Below, piece after piece: positions 1-5,765 of a DNA stretch of 22,077 nt; the first letter of the stretch is position 1, and every line of letters starts with the position of its first letter. A program made the translations under genes and the position numbers. The stretch is from Sedimentisphaerales bacterium (GTDB lineage Bacteria > Planctomycetota > Phycisphaerae > Sedimentisphaerales > SG8-4), in the NCBI GenBank assembly GCA_016928975.1, contig JAFGJR010000148.1:1-22077 (forward strand). Direction: 5' to 3'. The notes under the pieces were generated by a model. It saw nothing but the letters and a program-made list of their open reading frames with translations, had not been told where the DNA came from and did no database searches.

Positions 1-80
1 CGGTATTCGAGACGTTTGAGACCTTCAACAAGGATCGGCTGAGCCGCCTTCTTTCCCAAGTAAGCAACGATGCCGCACAT
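1..80 (-). CDS. glmS: glutamine-fructose-6-phosphate aminotransferase (5' end only)
   Basis: Only the first 26 codons are inside the window; the gene runs off the left edge. The reverse strand reads ATG TGC GGC ATC GTT, giving [20 protein letters not shown]. This is the very conserved N-terminus of GlmS, where Cys2 becomes the N-terminal nucleophile of the glutaminase domain once Met1 is removed. The family makes glucosamine-6-phosphate from fructose-6-phosphate and glutamine, the first step toward UDP-GlcNAc. A GAGGG ribosome-binding site lies a few bases upstream of the start. The gene is divergent from hisH across about 209 bases. Other class II amidotransferases (PurF, AsnB) share the MCGI start, but the [18 protein letters not shown] continuation is typical of GlmS. 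Confidence 0.85.
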   Translation of the reverse strand, partial: MCGIVAYLGKKAAQPILVEGLKRLEY

Positions 81-289
81 ACATACCCTCTGAGTTATCC
101 AGGTCCTTCGATGTCACAATAGAATCGTCATTTTTCCGGTCCTGGCTCAACAAAAAATGGTCTCGACTGCACAACCAAGGCACTATCATTATCGGGCAAC
201 GGTCGTGACGAAGCTAATCAATTCCGCTGAACCCACGTATCAGATATTCTCATTTGACGACGTAACTGCTGTGACAGTAAACTCTTAGA
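81..289. other. divergent intergenic region glmS / hisH
   Basis: About 209 bases between two divergent genes. The right end holds a good promoter for hisH, listed separately. On the glmS side I see the ribosome-binding site but no convincing sigma-70 pair. No riboswitch or glmS ribozyme core was recognised. Confidence 0.5.
254..283 (+). promoter_or_regulatory. promoter of hisH, probably leaderless
   Basis: TTGACG (254-259), an 18-base spacer and TAAACT (278-283). The hisH ATG is at 290, with only six bases between the -10 box and the A. Transcription should therefore begin at or next to the start codon, and no ribosome-binding site fits in between. Confidence 0.5.
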
Positions 290-895
290 ATGGTCATTGT
301 AATTGATTACAGCGTCGGCAACGTCAAAAGCGTCTGCAACGCGTTTCGTCATATAGGCTGTGAGGTGGAGCTCAGTCGCGATCCGGTGAAGATCGAGAAC
401 GCTGCCGGATTGGTTCTGCCAGGCGTAGCCGCGTTCGGTTATGCAATGGAGGCCCTGGGCGAAGCCGCCGAGCCGGTCAAGCAAGCCGCCACAACGGGAA
501 AACCGATTCTTGGCATCTGCGTCGGCTATCAGATGCTCTTCGACCAGAGCTGTGAATACGGCCCACACGAGGGCCTTGGGCTGATCCATGGCGATGTAGT
601 GCCTGTCCCGCCGGAGCAGACGGTCCCGCACATGGGCTGGAACCTGGTGGAACTACCCGAGGGGATGGACCTGTTCGCAGCCCTACGTCCGGCCAAGCAT
701 TTCTACTTCGCTCACTCCTACCATGCCCAGGTCACCGACACGCAGGCAAAGGTTGCACGGACCGAGTACGGATCGCTGCTGACGGCCTCCGTACAGAAGG
801 GGAACATCTACGGCGTGCAGTTCCATCCGGAGAAGAGCGGCAAACAAGGGTTGCAGGTGCTCAGGAATTTCCACGAGATTTGCGCGAAGCGATAG
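290..895 (+). CDS. hisH: imidazole glycerol phosphate synthase, glutaminase subunit
   Basis: The 201-aa protein is the normal length for HisH. It is a class I glutamine amidotransferase that supplies ammonia to HisF for making imidazole glycerol phosphate and AICAR in histidine biosynthesis. The fold opens with [12 protein letters not shown]. The nucleophile elbow is GICVGYQ with Cys77, and the His179/Glu181 pair lies in VQFHPEKSG, completing the triad. The PHMGWN motif near residue 113 is also typical of HisH. hisF starts 32 bases downstream, so the pair is probably co-transcribed and forms the usual cytoplasmic heterodimer. The ATG at 290 gives the canonical N-terminus. The promoter geometry suggests a leaderless message. 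The rest of the his operon is not in the window. Confidence 0.97.
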   Translation: MVIVIDYSVGNVKSVCNAFRHIGCEVELSRDPVKIENAAGLVLPGVAAFGYAMEALGEAAEPVKQAATTGKPILGICVGYQMLFDQSCEYGPHEGLGLIHGDVVPVPPEQTVPHMGWNLVELPEGMDLFAALRPAKHFYFAHSYHAQVTDTQAKVARTEYGSLLTASVQKGNIYGVQFHPEKSGKQGLQVLRNFHEICAKR

Positions 896-927
896 GGACA
901 GGCCATTGTGCCTGGCCGGGGTCTTCT

Positions 928-1692
928 ATGCTGACCAAACGAATCATTCCGTGCCTCGATGTCAAGGACAACCGCGTTGTCAAAGGGGTCAATTTCCTGA
1001 ACCTGCGAGACGCCGGCGACCCCGTCGAGCTGGGGGCCAGATACAGCGACGACGGCGCCGATGAGTTGGTATTCCTCGACATCACCGCCACGATTCGCTC
1101 CCGCAAGACCATTGTGGACCTGGTCCGGCGAGTGGCGGAGAACGTGTTCATCCCGTTCACCGTCGGCGGCGGCATCCAGACGGTCGGGCAGATCGACGAG
1201 CTGTTGCGAAGCGGCGCCGAGAAGGTCTCGGTCAATACGGCGGCGGTCAAGAATCCCCATCTGATGTCCGAGGCAGCCAGACGGTTCGGCAATCAGTGCG
1301 TGGTCCTGGCCATCGACGCACGGCGTTCCAAGACCAGGCCGGGCAAATGGCAGGTGTGTATCAAAGCCGGCTCGGAGCCGACGGATATTGACGTTGTCGA
1401 ATGGGCGATACATGGCGAGCAGTTGGGGGCCGGCGAGATCCTGCTGACCAGCATGGACGCCGACGGAACTCTGGCCGGGTACGACAACGAGTTGAACAAG
1501 GCCGTCTCCGACGCCGTCAACATCCCGGTCATCGCCTCCGGCGGCGCCGGCACGCTCGACCACCTCTACGACGCTATCGTCACCGGCGGCGCCGATGCGG
1601 TCCTGATGGCTTCCATCACCCATTTCGACAACTACACGATCACGCAGATGAAGGAATACCTCCGCGACCGCGGCCTGCCCATGAACCTGTAG
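928..1692 (+). CDS. hisF: imidazole glycerol phosphate synthase, cyclase subunit
   Basis: This 254-aa TIM-barrel protein is the synthase partner of HisH. It converts PRFAR plus ammonia to imidazole glycerol phosphate and AICAR. The start [13 protein letters not shown] carries catalytic Asp11, and LAIDARR carries Asp130; phosphate-binding loops (TVGGGI near 79, ASGGAGT in the second half) are present. The frame is open from 880, upstream of the ATG at 928, but the extra 16 residues match nothing in HisF, and 928 gives the family's standard N-terminus. It follows hisH with a 32-base gap. The C-terminus ([13 protein letters not shown]) is complete. Nothing looks broken. Confidence 0.97.
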   Translation: MLTKRIIPCLDVKDNRVVKGVNFLNLRDAGDPVELGARYSDDGADELVFLDITATIRSRKTIVDLVRRVAENVFIPFTVGGGIQTVGQIDELLRSGAEKVSVNTAAVKNPHLMSEAARRFGNQCVVLAIDARRSKTRPGKWQVCIKAGSEPTDIDVVEWAIHGEQLGAGEILLTSMDADGTLAGYDNELNKAVSDAVNIPVIASGGAGTLDHLYDAIVTGGADAVLMASITHFDNYTITQMKEYLRDRGLPMNL

Positions 1693-1821
1693 GAAAGACG
1701 GAACTCGGCAAGAGCCAAGACCCAGTCGTTCCGCATGTCCTGGAATCGGTTGCGTACCACTCGCCGTTTGCATCCGACATTGATCCTCCCCAAGAGAATG
1801 TGTGATTGCCCTGGAATTCCT
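1693..1821. other. gap between hisF and the integron remnant
   Basis: About 130 bases after hisF. I see no gene and no clear terminator hairpin with a T-tract. It ends at the repeat promoter module that precedes the integrase. Confidence 0.4.
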
Positions 1822-1889
1822 ACCTTCCCGCTTGACCTACCGGGTCGGCCAAGCTGTAATTGCGGGTGCCACCTGGAGAGAATCGCATG
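1822..1889 (+). promoter_or_regulatory. repeat promoter-leader module, copy 1 (integrase promoter)
   Basis: TTGACC (1832-1837), a 17-base spacer and TGTAAT (1855-1860), then GGAGAG (1875-1880) and the integrase ATG at 1887. Aligned without gaps to the copies at 15804-15871 and 18658-18727: TTGACC to ATG is 55 bases in all three. Shared blocks include GCTTGACCT, AAGCT/AGGCT before the -10, and TGGAGAG(A/G)(A/G)TCG(C/T)ATG. It is the leader of the decayed integrase. Confidence 0.65.
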
Positions 1890-2348
1890 ACGGCAGCGCC
1901 ACAGACGGACAATTGCGGGAAAGCACTTGTGACTCAGGCAGTCACGCCGCATCCGGCAGCAAACATGGGCGGACCGAAGCTGCTGGACCGATTGCGTGAG
2001 GCCCTGTGGTCCAGGCATTACAGCCGTCGCACGGAGCAGACCTACTGCCATCGGGTCAGGCGGTTCATCTACTTCCATGACACACGCCATCCGGTCGAGA
2101 TGGTTGAGCCGGAGATCAACGCCTTTCTGACCCATCTGGCTGTCAAGGAGAAGGTTAGCGCCTCGACGCAGAACCTGGGTTGGCATGCCTTCCGCCATTC
2201 CTTTGCCACACACTTGCTTGAATCCGGCTATGATGTTCGCACGATCCATGAGTTGCTCGGTCACAAGGACGTCAGCACGACGATGGTTTATACCCACGTG
2301 CTGAACAAGGGAGGCCACGGGGTACGCAGCCCGGTGGATGGGCTGTAG
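1887..2348 (+). pseudogene. intI: integron integrase (IntI-type tyrosine recombinase), internally deleted
   Basis: The 153-aa frame joins two well-conserved ends of an integron integrase. Residues 31-96 are the N-terminal SAM-like DNA-binding domain ([37 protein letters not shown]). At residue 96/97 (about nt 2174) the frame jumps straight to the C-terminal catalytic block: HAFRHSF (H100, R103), [16 protein letters not shown] (H126, Tyr135) and the IntI-like tail GVRSPVDGL. Full-length IntI proteins are about 320-340 aa, so roughly half is missing in frame, including the first catalytic Arg, the Lys strand and the IntI-specific extra helix. It cannot be an active recombinase alone. The ATG at 1887 is preceded by GGAGAG; a TTG at 1860 is in frame but lies at the promoter. 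It points toward the cassette, so its 3' end is next to the attachment site. Confidence 0.85.
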
Positions 2349-2353
2349 GCTGG

Positions 2354-2507
2354 CTTATACAGCCTGTATAGACCGGAGGTGAGCGGTTCAGGAGAAGTCC
2401 GTAACTGGTTGGTAGGAAAGATGTTATACGAGAATGAGAGAAAAGGCGGGAACTTCTTATACAGAAAGAGGCAGCCTGTGTTTCCCGTCTTATACAGACT
2501 GTATAAT
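2354..2507 (+). promoter_or_regulatory. TTATACAG palindrome array and cassette promoter
   Basis: CTTATACAG occurs three times: in a 15-bp perfect palindrome (2356-2370, TATACAG-C-CTGTATA), as a half-site (2457-2464), and in a 17-bp perfect palindrome (2490-2506, TTATACAG-A-CTGTATAA). The last overlaps a perfect TATAAT (2502-2507) upstream of the cassette genes; no good -35 is visible. This fits an operator over a promoter, or arm-type binding sites of the integrase. The regulator is unknown. Confidence 0.5.
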
Positions 2508-2511
2508 CATT

Positions 2512-2518
2512 GTTAGCA
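2512..2518 (+). other. integron recombination core (attI/cassette junction), GTTAGCA
   Basis: GTTAGCA resembles the GTTRRRY core (one mismatch) and sits 164 bases after the integrase stop, just upstream of the cassette genes. GTTAGCAC (2512-2519) is the exact reverse complement of GTGCTAAC at 3165-3172 on the far side of the two genes, the relation expected between the R' and R'' core sites bounding an integron cassette. Confidence 0.55.
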
Positions 2519-2536
2519 CCATAGTCAGAGTAAGCC

Positions 2537-2947
2537 ATGGCAGCACAAGCAAAACATCAAGTTAGGATCGCCGGAGCCGACAAAACACAGGCTACGGCAT
2601 TAGCCATTGAGTTCTGGACAAGCAAAGGGTTTAAGGTGCATAGTGATTCTTACAATTGCATAGTCCTGCGACGGAATGGCTATGGCACTATGGGGAGACT
2701 GTTTGGCTGTATCCTGGAGGAATTTGCAGGTGGAGAGGAAGCACCCTTTGACCAAGCCCCTGTTGAACTGACAGTATTATGCCAAGTCCTTCCCAGTGAA
2801 GCGAAGTGGGACTTAGAATTTAAGCTTTCCTATTATAGCGAGAAAAATCCTGGAGATTTCTCACGAGCAAGCCAGGCCTGGTGTAATGAGTTTGCATCCT
2901 TTTGTCGTGAATGGATGAACAATACAAACTCAAACCCCAATACGTGA
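2537..2947 (+). CDS. hypothetical cassette protein (136 aa)
   Basis: I do not recognise this protein. It is 136 aa, soluble, with no signal peptide or membrane segment. The N-terminal half (KTQATALAIEFWTSKGFKVH) looks like an alpha/beta start with a helix; the C-terminal half is rich in aromatics (WDLEFKLSYYSEKN, AWCNEFASFCREW). The first ATG at 2537 follows a weak purine stretch. Base composition is clearly more AT-rich, with more A/T third positions, than the histidine genes or the kinase block, which suggests transfer. It is the first gene of the only cassette beside the integrase remnant and probably shares a message with the zinc-ribbon gene starting 20 bases after its stop. Integron cassettes commonly carry such unknown small proteins. 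Confidence 0.65.
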   Translation: MAAQAKHQVRIAGADKTQATALAIEFWTSKGFKVHSDSYNCIVLRRNGYGTMGRLFGCILEEFAGGEEAPFDQAPVELTVLCQVLPSEAKWDLEFKLSYYSEKNPGDFSRASQAWCNEFASFCREWMNNTNSNPNT

Positions 2948-2967
2948 ATGGAATCGGAGAGATAAAT

Positions 2968-3165
2968 ATGGCTAAATCAAAATGCCCTAAATGTGAGAAC
3001 GAGACATTTGAAATCCAACACAACTCACCTACAGGATCACGGTACCGAGTAGCATTTGTTCAGTGCTCAAAGTGTGGCACTGTTGTTGGTGTTACAGACG
3101 AAAATGACACCGCTGCCCTACTTGGTCCTATCTATAAGCAACTGGGGATACGGTCTCCAGTTTAG
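2968..3165 (+). CDS. small zinc-ribbon protein (65 aa)
   Basis: A 65-aa protein with two CxxC pairs, CPKC at residues 6-9 and CSKC near residues 34-37, separated by a beta-rich stretch (TFEIQHNSPTGSRYRVAFVQ). This is the layout of a zinc ribbon. The tail (DENDTAALLGPIYKQLG) is a short helix. The frame is open from 2911, but the ATG at 2968 is preceded by GGAGAGA at good spacing and puts the first CxxC at the N-terminus as in related ribbons, so I chose it. It follows the 136-aa gene by 20 bases, shares its AT-rich composition, and its stop abuts the GTGCTAAC core. The function is unknown; protein or nucleic-acid binding is plausible. Confidence 0.65.
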   Translation: MAKSKCPKCENETFEIQHNSPTGSRYRVAFVQCSKCGTVVGVTDENDTAALLGPIYKQLGIRSPV

Positions 3166-3230
3166 TGCTAACATGCCCCTCCAATCAGACGCCGCTGACG
3201 TATCGCTGCTGAGGGGCTGCATTCGGGCGG
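3165..3230 (+). other. attC-like recombination site, 3' core degenerate
   Basis: Starts with TGCTAAC (R''-like), followed by ATGCCCCTC (3173-3181), a loop, and GAGGGGCTGCAT (3211-3222), which pairs with it apart from two extra bases, as attC arms do. The closing GTTRRRY is not recognisable (GCATTCGG instead), so the site looks eroded or marks the end of the array. The hairpin may also terminate transcription between the convergent cassette and sigma-factor genes. Confidence 0.45.
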
Positions 3231-3248
3231 GGTAATGAGAGATGCGGC

Positions 3249-4178
3249 CTACATGGGCCGGGAGAGGAAGCCGATGGTGGATTCCATGATGCGGGCCTGG
3301 AAGGCCTCTTGCTGGGTCTCCTGGCTCTGGCTTTGCAGATCGTCGAGATTGGCCCGGCAGAATCGGCAGCCGAGGACGTTCAGGTGAAACTCCACGTACT
3401 TGTGCCAGTCGCTGTCCAGCGTCCCGAGCATGTATGCCCCGATTGTGTTTCGCTTGGGACAACTGAACCGGTGATATTCCCACAGATCGGTCAGGAGGCT
3501 TTCGAACTGCTCGCTGGAATCAATCGGTTGCGAATTGGACGCTACGGCCGTGGGGCCCAGGGTGTGACCCACGGACTCGCGAATCTGCTTGAGGGCCCGA
3601 TGCTTGATCAGCGCGATCGCCTTTTCGTCCATGCCCATCATCCGCGCCACGTCCTTGTTGGCAATCTGGCAGTAGAACAGCATCTCGATCACCTGCAAGT
3701 CCCGGAACCTCAGAGCCTTCTTCAACGCGTCGATCAGCTCCGAGAGCCCCCCGGCCAGCGCCGTCTTCTGGTGGTCATACTGTTCATCCGCCCGGGCGTA
3801 CCAGCTCGCCGTCTGAGCCGGGCTCTCCACGACGTCGAGAAGATCGGACGGCGCGTCTTCGGAGTCACCCTCACACGCATCCTGGATCAGGCAAACGCGC
3901 CGGGCCCCGGCGCTGCGGTAGCTGTCGATGATCTTACGCCGCAGGAGAGCGAAGAGGTAGGTCTCCAGATCGCACTCGCCCCGATACTTGGCGATACTCC
4001 GCAGGAACGCAACGAAAGTGTCCTGGACGACGTCCTCCGCATCGGCGCGCTGGGGGAGCTTCGCCCGCGCAAAACGCAAGAGCCGGCCCTGGTACCGATT
4101 GACGAAATCAGACCAGACCTGCCCGTCGCCCTGCCGAATCCGATCTAAGAAATACTGTTCACCCTTGGTAATGCCCAT
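3249..4178 (-). CDS. ECF-like RNA polymerase sigma factor with C-terminal zinc-binding tail
   Basis: A 309-aa protein. Region 2 lies at about residues 10-85 (QVWSDFVNRYQGRLLRFARA, ADAEDVVQDTFVAFLR, YLFALLRRKIIDSYR). A linker follows, and region 4 lies at about 155-210 (ALRFRDLQVIEMLFYCQIAN, VARMMGMDEKAIALIKHRAL). About 90 further residues form a tail with SCPKRN and HLNVLGCRFCRANL. The His-x5-Cys-x2-Cys pattern resembles the zinc fold of anti-sigma factors, here fused to the sigma factor. Family knowledge: it recruits RNA polymerase to selected promoters, and such tails can regulate it. The ATG at 4178 gives a normal N-terminus; the upstream frame only translates the 9-nt repeats. It is the last gene of the minus-strand kinase block, and no separate anti-sigma gene is present. 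Confidence 0.85.
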   Translation of the reverse strand: MGITKGEQYFLDRIRQGDGQVWSDFVNRYQGRLLRFARAKLPQRADAEDVVQDTFVAFLRSIAKYRGECDLETYLFALLRRKIIDSYRSAGARRVCLIQDACEGDSEDAPSDLLDVVESPAQTASWYARADEQYDHQKTALAGGLSELIDALKKALRFRDLQVIEMLFYCQIANKDVARMMGMDEKAIALIKHRALKQIRESVGHTLGPTAVASNSQPIDSSEQFESLLTDLWEYHRFSCPKRNTIGAYMLGTLDSDWHKYVEFHLNVLGCRFCRANLDDLQSQSQETQQEAFQARIMESTIGFLSRPM

Positions 4179-4200
4179 AGCGTCTTCCCGCGGAGCGGCA

Positions 4201-4260
4201 TAGGTCCCATTGGTCCTATGTGTCCTATAGGGCCTATTCTGCAAATAGGACAGATAGGAC
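4201..4260 (-). repeat. 9-nt periodic TCCTAT / ATAGG repeats
   Basis: Degenerate units with a 9-base step (GGTCCTAT, TGTCCTAT, GGGCCTAT, then ATAGGACA, ATAGGAC) lie between the membrane-protein gene and the sigma-factor gene. The two halves are inverted; TGTCCTAT (4221-4228) pairs with ATAGGACA (4245-4252). It may be a regulatory hairpin in the sigma-factor leader or an unstable microsatellite. Confidence 0.5.
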
Positions 4261-4295
4261 GCACAGTGCCACGCCGCCGCTTCGCGATTGCCGGG

Positions 4296-5765
4296 CTACC
4301 GGACCACCATGAGGATCGAGACCACTGCTGCAATGGCCAGGACGATCCCGGCAATCCTCAACGACCACTCATAATACCCCCTCGTGGCCATGTTGAGGAA
4401 GAAGTAAATCACGCCGATCAGCACGGTCACGCCGATGACGGAGAGCCCCATGCGAGCCCAGGTCGTTCGCATCCGGCGGGACTCGTGGACCTTCAGGGCG
4501 AGCAGTTTGGCAAGCTTGGAGCCGGAGACATCGAGGAGCACCGCCTGCCGCCAGATCTTGCCCACGGAGCCCTCCAAGCTCTGGGCGAACTGATCGACGA
4601 TGAAGCCGCCCTGAAGGATATCCGTCGTAGTGATCTTGACCTGCGGTTCCGGCAGCACGAAAGGTCCGTGACGCGTGCTCTTGTTCAGGAGATCCACGAT
4701 CCGCCCCTTCGCATCGTTCAGGGCCTGCTGATGCGCCTCCGCGTCGCTGGTGCACGTTCCATTCGAGCGGGCGACGATGAAATGCTGGTCCGGTCGCGTG
4801 CTGGCAAATGTGGCAAAGCTCTCCACCCAGGGCTTCTCGGTGAAGCGGACAGGCACACGTACGTTTCCGCTCGGCGCGTAGAGACTGATATAGAACTGCC
4901 CGCTGATGGCGCCCGTTTCGCCGGGTTTGGCCCAGGGCGCCGGATGAGTCTGCCAGTCCGCCGGCGAGTAGGCAAGCATGACCCCCAGGTTATCCGGCCG
5001 GGCACCCTTTTCTCCCGCTTGAATGTCGCAGGAGACATTGGGCAGTGCCCGGCGAATGGCGTCCCGCAGTTCCGCCACCAGCGAATATTCCTGGGTCTCC
5101 TGATAGACCACCACGCGGGGCAGTGAGTTGGCGTCCGGGGCAAGCTGACGAATCGACTTGGCCAATTGCAGGCCGGCGGCGCGGACGGCCGCCAGCTTCG
5201 ACGAGTAGATGTCGGCCTTGAACTCCTGCTCGACGCCGTCCGACCAGATGGGTGACGGCGTGGAGGAAATCGGCGCAGGAGCCGGCGGCTCATGCGGTCG
5301 ATTCTCGAACACCCGGTCCCACTCCTTCACGACCGCCTCGTTCGTCGCGGCATCCCCTTTCCACACCTGCACCACCTCATTCCCCACGGTTTGTCGCACC
5401 GCGTACTCGACACCACTCGGTCGGCTGCGTGCGTGGCGAGATGCAAAGGGCGCGAGAAGCAGAATCAGGACCACCATGGCAATAGAGCCAACCACCACGG
5501 CGGCTCCCGCCTTGGGCGCTTTGGATAGCAAGATCACCACCAGGACAAACAGGAAGGTGGCCGGGAGGACAATCACCGGAATAGCCTCTTCGTGTGCCAG
5601 CGCGCCTGTCGCCACTAGGCGCCATAGGGCCAGCGGCGTCACGAGCACCAGACTGCCAATCACCCAGGCCCCCGCCTTCGGTGCTTTGACCGTGAGGATG
5701 ATCAGCAGGACGAACAGGAACGTCAACGGAAGAACGATCATCGGTATCATCGCCTCAGTAATCAT
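4296..5765 (-). CDS. six-helix membrane protein with duplicated N-terminal helix pair
   Basis: A 489-aa protein of no family I recognise. The N-terminus has an internal duplication: residues 7-42 (IPMIVLPLTFLFVLLIILTV, KAPKAGA) and 62-97 (IPVIVLPATFLFVLVVILLS, KAPKAGA), each two membrane helices. A soluble part (about 110-430) has a Pro-rich start and mixed alpha/beta character. Two more helices lie near residues 438-458 and 467-488, preceded by Arg-rich stretches. Its start overlaps the kinase stop by four bases (ATGA), so translation is coupled and the two products probably meet at the membrane. It may be a partner or substrate of the kinase, with the large soluble domain as sensor or effector. 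The membrane topology is predicted by eye only. Confidence 0.8.
   Translation of the reverse strand: MITEAMIPMIVLPLTFLFVLLIILTVKAPKAGAWVIGSLVLVTPLALWRLVATGALAHEEAIPVIVLPATFLFVLVVILLSKAPKAGAAVVVGSIAMVVLILLLAPFASRHARSRPSGVEYAVRQTVGNEVVQVWKGDAATNEAVVKEWDRVFENRPHEPPAPAPISSTPSPIWSDGVEQEFKADIYSSKLAAVRAAGLQLAKSIRQLAPDANSLPRVVVYQETQEYSLVAELRDAIRRALPNVSCDIQAGEKGARPDNLGVMLAYSPADWQTHPAPWAKPGETGAISGQFYISLYAPSGNVRVPVRFTEKPWVESFATFASTRPDQHFIVARSNGTCTSDAEAHQQALNDAKGRIVDLLNKSTRHGPFVLPEPQVKITTTDILQGGFIVDQFAQSLEGSVGKIWRQAVLLDVSGSKLAKLLALKVHESRRMRTTWARMGLSVIGVTVLIGVIYFFLNMATRGYYEWSLRIAGIVLAIAAVVSILMVVR

Noticed and set aside
808..1773. Minus-strand frame of 321 codons over hisF
   Set aside because: Shadow of hisH/hisF; no family features and no ribosome-binding site.
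2356..2506. TTATACAG palindromes as LexA boxes
   Set aside because: The LexA order is CTGT-N8-ACAG; here the halves are the other way round (ACAG-N-CTGT), so a LexA call is not supported.
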